From Ignelater luminosus (taxonomy: Eukaryota; Arthropoda; Insecta; Coleoptera; Elateridae): DNA of 64,000 nt. Below, in pieces: positions 1 to 11,318 of this stretch; the first letter of the stretch is position 1, and each line of letters opens with the position of its first letter. Location: assembly GCA_011009095.1 (NCBI GenBank), contig VTPC01090912.1, forward strand, positions 132,753-196,752. Direction: 5' to 3'. The position numbers were made by a program, and so were the translations under genes. The notes beneath the pieces were generated by a model. The model saw only the letters and a list, made by a program, of their open reading frames with translations, was not told the DNA's origin and did not search any database.

Positions 1-1675
1 ATTTTGAAATGGTTATGTCTTTGCATATTTTTGCATTGTCATCGTTTTGTGTATGAAAATCTCTTTCTTCGGTTATTAATGCATCATTTGTTCTTTGCGT
101 ACTATCGTTCTCCGTAACAGCTTCATTTTCCAAAAAATTGTTTTGGGTTAGTACTATGTCACAATTAACTATATATTCATTGTTCTCTATAACTATTGGA
201 ATTTTTTGATATATCTAAAAAAATATTACGTAAATCACTTACTTGCAATTAGTAGAATTCACCCAGATGTCTGTCTTACCTATCTCTTCAATTTCCTCAA
301 CTTCTCCAACTTCTTTATTTTCCACTTCATTTATTACACTTGTTATATTTTCTAAATCGTTATTTATTCCATTTGTATCTGTAGATGCTCTATTAGGAGT
401 GCCCTCATTGTCTGACGTTTTTAAAACCATTTCCAATTCTTCTTCCGTCCTTAATATTTTCAATTTTTCTGAAGGAATGGGAAGACTGTTCAATCCATCT
501 CTACAAGGGACACTGAAAAGAGCCTCATACGGACTTCTTCCGATTCCAGAGTGGAAGCATCTGTAAGTAAAAAAATATTGGTACGTTTAATATCAGAAAA
601 AATTATAGGATACCTTAACCAACCTGTTTTTAAAGAACTGCACGAAACGAAGGCCCTCCCTCCATCTGGTTGAATTGTTGTCTTTCATCCACGATGCCAG
701 TTTACTTTCGATGTCCTGGTTCGCTCTTTCAACAGAACCCTGAGACTGCGAGTGTCGTGGTTTACCATGTACTATTCGAAAATTCGGCCAAAGTTGAACC
801 AGTTCTTCAATAACCTAAATTATAAACAATGTACTTCAATAAGAAATTTATCAAATACAATTCTAAATAAATGCCTAAGTCCCACAATTGGATTGGTCAT
901 TTTGAATTTTTTTATTTTTGATTAAAAATTCCTATTTAGCAACCCCAAAAATATCTAGACACAGATTTTAAATTGAATTTGACAACAATAGTGTAGACTT
1001 ACCTGGTTTGCAAATTCTCTGCCATTGTCACTTTGCAGTACACATGGACTACCTAAATCCATAAACAGTTCCAACAGATTGTGAGCTGTTTCCTTAGCTG
1101 TTTTTGTTTTCATGGGACGTAAGCGGACATACTTGGTTAAGTGGTCTTGATACACAAAAATAAATTTGTAGTCTTGGTCAGGATGTGTTTGCAAATCAAT
1201 TAAATCTATGACATCTTGAGTTTAGGTTATTTGAAACAATCGGTTTCACTACAATTCCCTTTTTTACTTTGTTTCTCTTTAATTGACAATTTTCGCATCC
1301 TTCAATAAACAAAGTTACAATTTCTTGCGTGACATTTGAATATTTTTCATTAATTAGTTTTAATGTAACTTGTCTTCCACCATGTCCTGTGGACTGATGA
1401 GAATCACTAATAATATCATATAAATCATCTATGCAAGCTATTAATTTGCCCGATTGTTTATTTAATAAAATATAGTCGTCGTTAACTCACTGCAGAGCAA
1501 AATGTTTCATAAAGTAATAATCACTTTTGTTTTTACTTGATGGCCCACCGGTACGTAAGGTCATTAACCTCTCCACAATATTTTGGTAATAACTTTTAGT
1601 ATATATTTTTGAATTATTCGCTTTTTGTTTGTATAGACTGTCTATTGCTTTAATAAATTTTTGTTTATGATCCAT
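1..1675 (-). pseudogene. KRBA2/SCAND3-like integrase gene, broken, runs off the left edge
   Basis: Reads leftward from an ATG at 1675. Exon A (1003-1675) encodes an HHCC zinc-binding region (SHQSTGHGG, then CENC) followed by an integrase core: IDLIDLQTHPD carries the first Asp and SDNGREF the second. It ends at a GTAAGT donor. Exon B (624-814) continues in frame and carries the third acidic residue in GSVERANQD. Exon C (243-560) continues with HSGIGRSPYEALF. Both junctions join in frame at AG/GT borders. This order matches insect proteins named KRAB-A domain-containing 2-like, which are integrase genes of Ginger/Gypsy ancestry. Exon A carries an in-frame TGA near 1488-1490 and a one-base shift near 1215-1225, so this copy is probably dead although all three catalytic residues survive. 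After 243 the frame is interrupted, but positions 1 to about 205 are open on the same strand, so the gene probably continues leftward. Confidence 0.75.
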
Positions 1676-1739
1676 TATTTAAACTAACAATTTGATAAAA
1701 ACACGAAACAAACACGCAAGGAAACAACACTAACAGAAA

Positions 1740-2060
1740 TTCTAACCCAACTTTTTTTATTAAACTAGCTACAGAAATGGATGGTTAGTTTATAAACTAG
1801 CCAAGATATTGGTTATTTTATATCACTAGAAAGCAATGTACTATTCTATCCATTCCAAATTGGATGATTTACAAACTAACCAAGACATTTGGTTATTTTA
1901 GTTTTTCAACTTTATCAATCAAATTAGCAAAGGGTATTAGTTAGTTTAAAAACTAGCAGCTAATATAGTTTTCTAGCAAAATAACTATTTACTTTGTAAG
2001 TTTATATACTATCCAGCTAATTTCTAAACTATCCAAGTTTGCACTTTAGCCGTAACATAT
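1740..2060. repeat. AT-rich cluster of imperfect palindromes
   Basis: Variants of TTAGTTTATAAACTAGCC recur near 1783, 1868, 1940 and 1998, in both orientations. Each is close to its own reverse complement. The cluster lies just upstream of the integrase gene start and may be part of the same element's end or a local AT-rich duplication. No target duplication was identified. Confidence 0.4.
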
Positions 2061-3058
2061 ATATTATATAATGATATATTCAGTTGGTTTAAGTACCTAA
2101 ATAATTTTTTATTCTGTATTCAACACCTTGGATCTTCATTGCGATATTAAGAGAACGTGGTAGATTGTCTTTTAGAGTTTCAGGGTTTGGTTTTTAATAT
2201 TTGCATATTTTTTAAACTTGTCAAGAATTAAAATATAATTTAAGTCAGCAAAGTATTACCAAACTCATAAACCAACAGATCTTTTAAATCTAGCTTCCGA
2301 TAGAGGTCGCGACATTCAATAAAGCAAGTACGACACAACAAATATGCAACCGGAACAGAAATCTAGTTCTATTCATTCTTTCGTTGATGACTCTTCACCC
2401 TCCCAAGATTTTAATTTTTATGTTACCTATATTCTAAGACATATTTAATTGTATGTAAATACTTAACCCCCCTCACTAGATTCCATCCTAGTTACGGCCT
2501 TGGCCAGTGTAGGGGACCTGGAGGCTCTTTACCAGCCAATAATGCAAATTTCTAGACAGGGTAAATATGATAATTGCCATAAGAGCCAATTAAGATCGAG
2601 GTAATTATAATTAGAGTCATGGTATAGTTGATTACATCCCTTCTTACTTCTGGTTGGTGAAGTTTTTATTTTATTCTCAATTGACGGTAAACTAGAAACC
2701 TACCTTTCTCTTTTCTACCATAACCTTAAATGTATCACCTTGAATTGGCCATTTCTAATTAGTCTTGCTCTTTCTTTTCTTTAGATCTTTATCTATAGGG
2801 TCGTACTAATTGAATGTACTAAGTTTTCGAAGTTGAAGGTATTAGTGATATAAGTAACCATGGTTTTAAGAGAAAGAAATCGTAGAATTAAGATTTTGAT
2901 CTAAGACTTCCTTTCAGTTGTTCAGAGCGGTTTTACTACTGGTCATTGAAGAGATTTCTTGAAATGTAGTCCACACAGTTATTTGTTTGGAAAAAGCCAT
3001 TTTTCATTCTGATTTCAAATTCAAATTTACTCAACGGATTATCGTCTTATAACAGACA
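2061..3058. other. AT-rich stretch, no gene seen
   Basis: No coding, RNA or repeat structure supported. A short richer patch near 2495-2540 (CCTTGGCCAGTGTAGGGGAC) stands out from the AT background but matches nothing I recognise. Confidence 0.4.
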
Positions 3059-3845
3059 TAGCTGGGTAAGTACATCACAAATGTACTTGAAGAACCATAA
3101 ATAAATCCTTTTTTTGTACTTGTACTTGTACTTAAGTACATTCTACCAGTAATGCACTTTGTACTTGTACTTATAAATCCAAAGTTTGATTAGTACTTGT
3201 ACTTGGTACTTAAATACATTTGACGCAGTATATTCAAGTACAGGTACTTTTCCAAGTACAAGTACTTTTCCAAATATAAGTACTTTTCTAAATACAGGTA
3301 CTTTCTCAATCTATATAAGTACTACCTTTTGCATAAAATGTAAATTTTTCTATTACACTCTTCTCAGATATATTACAACTCGCATTTATTCTATTCTTTA
3401 TTAGGTGTTTGATACAGCTCTTGGTGTTTGTGAAGACTGCAATTTGATGGTGCTACTACTAGAGATTGTCGATGTTTTATCCGTAGGTTTAGGAAAATCC
3501 CTTATGTAAGTATATGCTGATGAGCCTAGCTCCGTTTCTTTTGTTTTTTAAATTGAATTTTACATTGAGAAAAGTTTTTTATATTTTATTTTTCATTATG
3601 AAGATAAAACCAAATTTAATATAAACTAACTAGAAATTTATATTTTTATTATAATTTTTATACTGCTTACATAACAAAGAGAAAATAAATTTAAAAAAGT
3701 ACTTATAAGTTACGAAATAAGTAGATATATCTGTATTTAAGTACTTTTGTATTTAAATACTTTTCTTTTTTAGAGTACTTAGTACTTGTACTTAAGTACT
3801 TACACAAAACTGTACTTTGTACTTAAGTACTTACCCAGCTCCGAC
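3059..3845. mobile_element. hAT-like non-autonomous element with GTACTT subterminal repeats
   Basis: The ends are inverted: AGCTGGGTAAGTAC at the left (from 3060) and GTACTTACCCAGCT at the right (to 3840). Both ends are packed with GTACTT/AAGTAC words in both orientations (about 3070-3330 and 3700-3836), while the middle is plain AT-rich DNA. Flanking AACAGACA (3051-3058) and AACAGACG (3846-3853) look like a 7-of-8 target duplication, the size expected of hAT elements. The right end has a few extra bases outside the inverted repeat. No transposase is present, so it would have depended on one supplied elsewhere. Subterminal hexamer repeats are typical transposase-binding arrays in hAT elements. 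Confidence 0.65.
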
Positions 3846-3853
3846 AACAGACG

Positions 3854-4979
3854 TTTCTTTCGAAAAAAAGTCATACTTTTTCTTGCCTCACGTAAATGCT
3901 TCAGATGACATACCCGTAATTACCTCCGATATTGTATGTAAGAACTAATGAAGTGCGGACAAATTCCTCAATAGGTTTTATATGAGATCTAAATTTTTTA
4001 CCAAATCGACAGCATGGATTAGAACATTGCTTTGCTAAAGAACGTAGGTTTTACCAAAGATATTTCTTCATAACTGAAACTAGCTTTTTCCACTATTTGG
4101 CTCAGCATTGATGATCAAAGAATTTGGAGTTAGTTGTGCGTGAATTATGACTTTTTAAGTTTCACATTGTTATTTAACAATATGATTCTTATTCTTACTT
4201 ATGTTAGATACTTTAAGCTTTGCAGCAGCCACACGTGTTAATTTTGAATGTCTGACTTCGATTCCAAACTTACTTTAGATTTTGCCGAGTCTTAGTTCTT
4301 TGAACATTATTCTGATTGATTAGGTTAAGGAATGCATCGTGCATCAATCTTCACCCTATTTTATTTCAAGATTCAAGCTGTAAATCTAGCATAGGTTTTA
4401 AGTTTCTAATCTAGACCATATCAGCCCAACATGAAATTTTAAAAATGATTTTTCACTCAGAATAAAACAGTTTTCTATGCATTGTTACTGGCTTCCCAGA
4501 ATGCTGGTTTGTAGAACTGCTTTTGCAACAATTTTGTATACAAGACTTCAATAATTGCGTATCTATAGTCATTTGAATTCTATATGAATTGTTTTTCTCA
4601 AAATTAGTGATACTGTCACCTTCAGAAATATGGAAGTATCGTATACTTAGAATTAAAACTACTATTGCATAAATATAGTAACGACCCAAAGGTTAAAATT
4701 ACAAAGACAACCTTGCCCTTTGATCTTAGTTGTCAAAAGACACTTATACAAGCTACTACAATTATAATTACCGTTTTTTTACGTCACGCCATCATTTGTA
4801 ATGGTGTCATAGCAATACAACGTGGTTACATTTGTAGATAAAGTTGTGTTATTGATATTTTACTGACAATTGAAAAAAAATTTATATTACTAAAATAGCT
4901 TTGAGGACATTTGCGAATCTTTGCTTTATTAAAAGACCGGATTAGTCTGCAGACCATAAGTACAAAATTCAGAAAATGA
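3854..4979. other. AT-rich stretch, no gene seen
   Basis: Only short random-looking open frames. No repeat ends, splice-joined frames or RNA structure recognised. Confidence 0.4.
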
Positions 4980-6240
4980 GGGCGGCCAGCGAGAGTGACG
5001 CGGGGACGAGAATGGGAGTTTGTGTTTGCGAGACAAGCCAATCATGGGTTTGAGTGCCGGAAGGAGAGTTTGGAGTAGCTCGTGTTCGGTGTGCTCGCAT
5101 CTCGATGACTTTTCTGGGTAAAGAGGGACGCGAGGTATTGTGACTGGGAATATTCAAGAAATATACAAGGAAAGGCGGGAAGTCAATGGCAGAGTGGGAA
5201 TGAAGTATGGGAGGTACGAGCTAGTGATGCTGTTGCTTTGTGTTTTGTCTCGCTTGGGTAGTTTTGAGACATTCGTGGTCTTGTGATGGCCGCCTTCGGT
5301 GGCCGCTGCCGAGCTTCCCCCTCGTTTGGGGCGCTATGTATGTACATCATGTCAGTTTTTTTGAAATAACTGTACCGACAAACAGTTGAAGATAGGTCGA
5401 ATCGCACCCATATGATACCCTATACTCTAATCTACACAACAGAAGAAGTCCTAAGTCGACACGACTCTTAGTTTCTGAGGCACAGCACAAAACGCTCCGT
5501 TTTTGGTCTTCCGGGGGTAGGGGGAGAAAAACAAACGCGAATCGGATCATTTTTGCGCACAGCTACTCAGAAGGGTCGGTTCCACACGGGATTCGGATAC
5601 GAAGCGATTCGGATAATTCAGAGCATTTTTGTGAAGTTGAGAATTTAGAGTCGAACCGGACCTGCACGGCGCCCGTATTTACTTTCCAAGCGGTAATTGT
5701 TTCTCCTCAGGGGTGCCCCGGGGCACCCTAAGTATGCATGCCGAACTTGGTTTTCTTATCTCTTTTCCTTCTCGTTCTATGAATTTTTTCCGTTCGAAAT
5801 TGGAATTCCGCTAGCGCCGCCCCTGGTAGAGGTAGAACATGATTTTAGCGGCTGTTGTACGCAGGATCACTATGGTAAACACCGTCCCAGAAAAGGTATC
5901 GATATCTCCTAAAAACACAAATTGCCCCTCCCCTACCCGACGCCTATAGAACCGACCTCAAGTTCGTGTAGCTCAAAACAATGGCCGGTACATCCAAAAT
6001 ACAGCGCTTCTATCCAAACTCTTTGATTCCGGGCACTAAGGGCCAAGCGGTTTTTTGACGTTTGCTCCCCCCTTTTACCGGGGAGGAAGGTGACGGTGCA
6101 AGGTCGCTATGGTGCCCAAGGGGGATGATATACTCAAAAATCAACGAAATCTGACTGGGGGTTTTCTAGATGTAGAAAACGAGTATGGCGGGCCCTTTGA
6201 CCCGCTCGTTCTCAGTTCCTATGGGGTTTAATGAAAAGCT
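4980..6240. other. GC-richer anomalous block of unknown origin
   Basis: Base composition rises sharply compared with both flanks, with CpG-containing words and C/G runs. Open frames on both strands (for example 5347-5550 minus and 5697-5912 plus) match no family I recognise. A perfect 18-base palindrome, GGGTGCCCCGGGGCACCC, lies at 5711-5728. It could be the untranslated leader of a retroelement, a decayed host CpG-rich exon or recent foreign DNA. No inverted ends or long terminal repeats were found. Confidence 0.4.
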
Positions 6241-6471
6241 CTTAAACGCATAATACCACCACTAGACTCTATCGATCGCACCCGGTTCAGTTCGATATCA
6301 AGCAATGCTAAGGGTCTTGTTATTATTTTATACTTATGGTCTGTGATACTAAAGACGTAAGATATCTATTTAACAATGTGCAGTTGATCAAGAATCACAA
6401 ATTAAAACAATATTAAAGAGGTCGACTAAACTGAAACATAAACAATGTAGAATTGTTCATCGATTCTTATA

Positions 6472-6701
6472 CAGAGGGTGTTAATAAAAAATACCAACTT
6501 ACTGGTGGGGTAAATTCCTGATAACTAGGCAAGTACCTTTTCAAATGAAACCTATAGTCGCTATTTGCTGCAATATCAAATATTCTTAGTGAAAAAAGTT
6601 AAAGGAAAATGCCTTTTACGTGTCTTAAAACTTTTTCTAATTCTACAGGATATACTCTGAAGCTACGTCGAATTAGAAGTTTCCATATGGAGTACACCCT
6701 G
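6472..6701. mobile_element. TA-target MITE with CAGRGGGTGT ends
   Basis: The left end CAGAGGGTGT and right end ACACCCTG are inverted, and each end is bordered by TA (6470-6471 and 6702-6703). Length is 230 bp with no coding capacity. The TA target and CAGGGT-type end place it with Tc1/mariner-like miniature elements. Confidence 0.6.
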
Positions 6702-6703
6702 TA

Positions 6704-8066
6704 CAATTGGAGATTCAAATTTTTCTAATAGGAATTTTTGATATTTTGACAAATAACAGCGATGCCTTCGAAAAATTTTATTCCGGCCTAGAACATTTAA
6801 GATGCTTGTGGTGAATTCCATTCTGCATCACTAGTTTGAAATATTGTGTAAACCAAGAACACTGACTTTAAATATTAATTTGGAGAGAGTCGGAAATAAC
6901 CTAATTGGTTTAATTGGAAACAATGCGTTCATCACACGGATACATTTCGGAGTAGCTTCCTTTTTGACAAGTTGGCAAGATCATTTCTGTTTTCAGTGGC
7001 GTGACATATTATTTCACAGAAGTGCGCATACATATTTCGCTGAATTTCTTATCAGATCTTATAATTTATTATAGCCATACCATAACAAAACGTTTCATCT
7101 TACGTTCATTTTACGTTGCTTTCCAAATGTTGAAAAATAAAAAATCTGTGTTAAATCTGCATCCTCGTTTTTCGAAAACTGCATTTTCGAATTCACTCAT
7201 GTAACGACTAACAAAACTTGTTTTGACTATTACTTAGATAAAACTACCTTACATCACGTAAAATTTTACACTTCCCTTGCTTTTACTGGGTTTTTCTAGA
7301 AAGCTGTATAATAGGTCTAATTTCTGTTTGGAATTCGGTTGCTTTATTGACTAGGACTACAATTATTAAGATTGCAGAAAAATGTTTTTCTGTGTCTTAG
7401 TAAGTCTTATGCTTACTGCATTTCTAGTGACAAATTGCTTATCACTTATCAGAAAGTTGTTACCTTATATGCTAGTTTTGAAACGTCTATCATATCTTTA
7501 CATATTGCCACTCCACGATAATAAAAATATTTAGTTATTTAAGTATTAAGTCATTTTCCAGCGCGATTAACAATACCTAAACGTCAGAAACCGCGGGTGA
7601 TCTCGATTTTCGAGTTGATACTGAAGTATGCTTCAGTTTCCAATGACGTAATTATTAGATATTTGTGATTTGCAAATAGTTAGACAACAGCAACAGATGA
7701 AAACACGAAAAGATACTTTTAGACAACCCATAATTCAGAAGGGTTCTAAAAGGTCTTTTTACTCGAAAACGATACATCTTGCGGAAAAATAGAAATCAGA
7801 GAAGTCCTTCTGTTAAATTGAAATTTTGCTTAATGGAAATTATATCTCTAATGCAAAAGTGGGCAACCTTGGTTCTTGGGGCCGAATTGATTCGTATAAA
7901 GGCAGATTCACAAAACATGCGAAAATGTTTCGTCGTTATACGAGGCAATTCTGTCCTTGGGGCCTAGTTTGCCTACTCTTGCTCTAATCTGGATTAATTT
8001 TCTATGTAGGTCTTGGAATAAACCAATGACGTTGACTGTATCAAGTATTCTCAAATCTACTTATTC
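6704..8066. other. AT-rich stretch, no gene seen
   Basis: Short open frames only (such as 6844-7074 and 7779-7967), with no family resemblance. Nothing else supported. Confidence 0.4.
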
Positions 8067-8369
8067 TTGCAGAGTAACTCATTCTTGAACATTTGTTTTG
8101 AAAATGCCTTTCTGGAGAGACTATTATTTAAGAGTAAACGGTACGGTTTTGGCAAAATGCAGAAAAGGCTTTATTTGGAAACTCCAGAACTAGGATTTGT
8201 GGAGCCTATGGCAGATTTTTTAAAACGTTTTCGTATGGTAAAAATGGTGGTACGTGGTGTATTTAATGGCAGTCTTAGTTGCACCTATGACAAGTTGCCT
8301 AATTTGCACGCTCATAGGCCGGTCATGATCGTAACGAATTTGCGCGATTTGTATCCGGTAATAAAATAA
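8067..8369 (+). CDS. orphan open reading frame fragment
   Basis: A 100-residue open frame that may be a fragment of something larger. Its second half (FNGSLSCTYDKLPNLHAHRP followed by VMIVTNLRDL) has a faint look of the motif-C region (hydrophobic run then TN) of small Rep-type superfamily 3 helicases, but no Walker A or Walker B motif is visible upstream. It has no neighbouring gene, no splice sites that extend it, and it ends at a normal TAA. It could equally be a chance frame. Confidence 0.2.
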   Translation: MQSNSFLNICFENAFLERLLFKSKRYGFGKMQKRLYLETPELGFVEPMADFLKRFRMVKMVVRGVFNGSLSCTYDKLPNLHAHRPVMIVTNLRDLYPVIK

Positions 8370-8559
8370 ACAAATCAGAAAAACTTTGAGATATTTTAGT
8401 AACTATAAAGTTGAGCACGCAAAAACTCACCAGCTTCGATCATACTATACGTTATTTAATAATTGGAAACCAGAAACAAAGGAATCTGATACCAGATATA
8501 AAGATGCGCTGTGACCCTAATAAACTGTTAGTTTATCCCATCGCGACGTACAACACTAA

Positions 8560-9150
8560 AATTTGCTAATTATTATCAATGAAGGTGAAGAAAAAAAATT
8601 CCGAAAATCAGAATCCATAATCAAACCAAAGAAGAAAAGTTCAGCATCAAAAGCAACAGACCACTTGCGGTAGGTTAGTAATCAAACAAGATGAGAACAA
8701 AGAATGAAAACCCATTGCAAATAGACCAGCTCAAAACCAAAATAGATTGGAAATCATAAAGAAAGCAAAAAACATCGACAGCAAGAAAAGCAGCTAAAAG
8801 TCCTAGTTGCCCAAAATCAGTTGCCATAAGAGAAAAACTAGAAAAAGGAAAAAACTCTAAGTGAAGACTATACGTCATGTTCAAGTTCAAGCACATCTGA
8901 TATGAATTTCAACTCTAATATTGCAGTCCAAGAATTGTATTACGTACGTCACGTAGCACAAAAACCTAAATGTCGAATTATTTAATTCAAGAGGTTAAAA
9001 CATTATAAGTTCATCAAGTATATCAAACGAGTTTCACGTAAAGAGTTGTGTCAAAAAGACGTACTTTTCAAGAATTATTTGAAAAAACACCATTTATGAG
9101 AAAAAAGAATAAAGGATGACTGATGACATAGCAGATCAGTTATACCAGAG
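8560..9150 (+). other. A-rich remnant, possibly the tail of a DNA transposase
   Basis: The plus strand is purine-rich with lysine-rich broken frames (KPKKKSSASKATDHLR), then an acidic/serine stretch (SEDYTSCSSSSTSD). This composition is reminiscent of pogo/Tigger-type C-terminal tails, but no diagnostic motif is present. Confidence 0.2.
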
Positions 9151-10690
9151 TCAGAGCTTCCTTGCCTGAATTCTCAATACGTAAGTTCTTTAACTCTTTC
9201 AAATCTGTAGGTAGTATCGTCTTGTACATCCACCGTTAGATTTCATTTGTTGTTTGTTGTGTGTTTCCGATAGTCACATGTTTTGTCTTTCCTTGGTTTA
9301 TTTTTAGACCAAATTTTTGTATAGTCCTCTTGTGATCCTTTTCAGCTCCCTTCTTTGAGTTACTAATATCGTTAGATCGTCTGCAAACGCCATGCACTGA
9401 TGCTCATTCCTAAATATTGTTTCTTTTGTTTTTGTCTTACATTTTCTTATTATGTATGTTCAATGTCAAGTTCAACAGGATCCCCTTGTCTAAGTCCCCG
9501 TTTTACTTCGAAATCTTCTGAACTAAGCTCTTTCCAAGCTACTTCTTTTTTAATTTTCTTTAACGTTATCTTTACTAGCTGAATCATCTGACTTGATATT
9601 TCTAGTTCCCTCATTGATGGTACATTTGTTCTCTTTTTATTTTGTTTTCGCCTATTTAAAATCTATGAAAAGTGTATGGAGTATGATTTTATGTTTATAA
9701 CAGGTATCTGATCTGCAACCGATCTTTTATCCCTAAAACCTGATATTCTCCTATTTCCTTTTCTGTGTATTCGTTTAACCTTTTTTATATACACTCTGTC
9801 AGAATTTTGTAACGTACTTCCAACAATGCTATACCACAGATTAAATTAGAATTAGATATTTCACTCCCTATACCACCAATGTTTCCATTTCTTGTCTCTG
9901 CGTATTCACATTTGCAGCTTGCGCAGTACATGTCAAAATTGCAAGCTCTGTGAGTTGCTTTGAAAGAGAGAGCAATAGAATTCACAAATCTGTCGAAGTG
10001 AAACATCTGACTTTTATTTAATCTGTTGCTATACATCTATAGTTCTCACACACCATTTGGCTACCTTTCTTATGTATAGGGCATAGCTCTGCTTTAGTCC
10101 AATCTTATGGTATTTGCTGCTTTTTCCACATATTCCCTTAATGCGTTTCCTTATGAAATCATTCCTTGGTATTATTTTTTGTTTGAATACTTGTTAATAC
10201 ATACTTCTTTATTGGTCTGTATTATTGCTGCTTTCATTTCTCTCCAGATTTTTTCAGTATCCATGCCTTGCTCTTGTACATTTAATCTTTCCGTTGTTCC
10301 CTCTCTGTACTTTTTTTTAATCTCTTCACCTTTTAATAGCTTCAGGTTAAATTGTGTCACTATTTTTGTGTTTGTTTTTTGCTTATTTATTTCTTCTAGC
10401 ATCTTTTCGCATGTCGCTTTGACCAAGTAATGATCTGAGTTACATTCTGCCCCTCCAACTTTTTACCGTGGCTATAATATAGTTCATATTCTTCTTTCTC
10501 CTAACACATGGTCAATTTGATTTATTGATTTATCATCTGGGAATACCCACGTCCTTTTATAAATCTTTTGTCTTGCGTAGCTGTGTGTCCCTTATAATCA
10601 TTCTTCGTTTTATTGCGAGATTTATTATTCTTTGACCATTGTCATTCGTCAGTCCACGTTTAGTATATTTTCCCGTTATATTCTCATATA

Positions 10691-11001
10691 CAGGGTGATC
10701 ATTTTAAAACTTTCCACGTTGAATAACTCTTTAATTAGTAAAATTATCAAGTCGCTGAAACGCGTCGATCTTGTTTTGGAGGGGGACATTTAAAACTATT
10801 CTAATCAGTTGGGAAACTTTTACCCTCCCCCCAACCGCCTCCACCCCAAAATTTTAAATAGCCCTTCCCCATGTGTGATATATCATTTTAAAGGGTATAA
10901 GATTCTCAATCTTTCACATCAAAGAAAATTAAAATCGGCCCAGCCGTTCGTGAATTAGAGCCAAAAATGTATTTAATTCAATCAATACGTTTCTGACCCT
11001 G
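10691..11001. mobile_element. TA-target MITE inserted in the LINE endonuclease
   Basis: The ends CAGGGT and ACCCTG are inverted and both are bordered by TA (10689-10690, 11002-11003). Taking out the 311 bp plus one TA rejoins the LINE frame exactly, giving GKED-IYEN across the junction. This fixes the boundaries and shows it entered after the LINE. It has no coding capacity. Confidence 0.75.
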
Positions 11002-11318
11002 TATGTCTTCTTTTCCTACCTTTGCATTGCAGTTCCCTATGACCATTTGGTAGTGTTTCGTATTTCCTTTTCCATTTCTCATAAAATTCATCTTTGTCCT
11101 CTTCCTTTGTCTCTTCTATAGGTGCGTGGATATTTATTAGGCTTATGTTTCGCTGTTTTTCTTTTAACCTTATCGAGCATATTTTATCCGATATTTCTTG
11201 TATCTTTTTTGAACCACAAAGCCTGTTCCTGAAATTTTATTTTCTTTGCCGCTTTTGAAAAACATATCCATTTCCATAATTTCTGTCTCTAACTGTTTGG
11301 TTTCTTGCATTGCTACTA

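Noticed and set aside
3060-3840. GTACTT words as a possible CRISPR or satellite array
   Set aside because: Words are in both orientations, irregularly spaced and bounded by inverted element ends; a eukaryotic hAT-like element explains them better.
5697-5912. A real gene in the GC-richer block
   Set aside because: The frame spans a perfect palindrome, has no family resemblance and no splice or promoter support.
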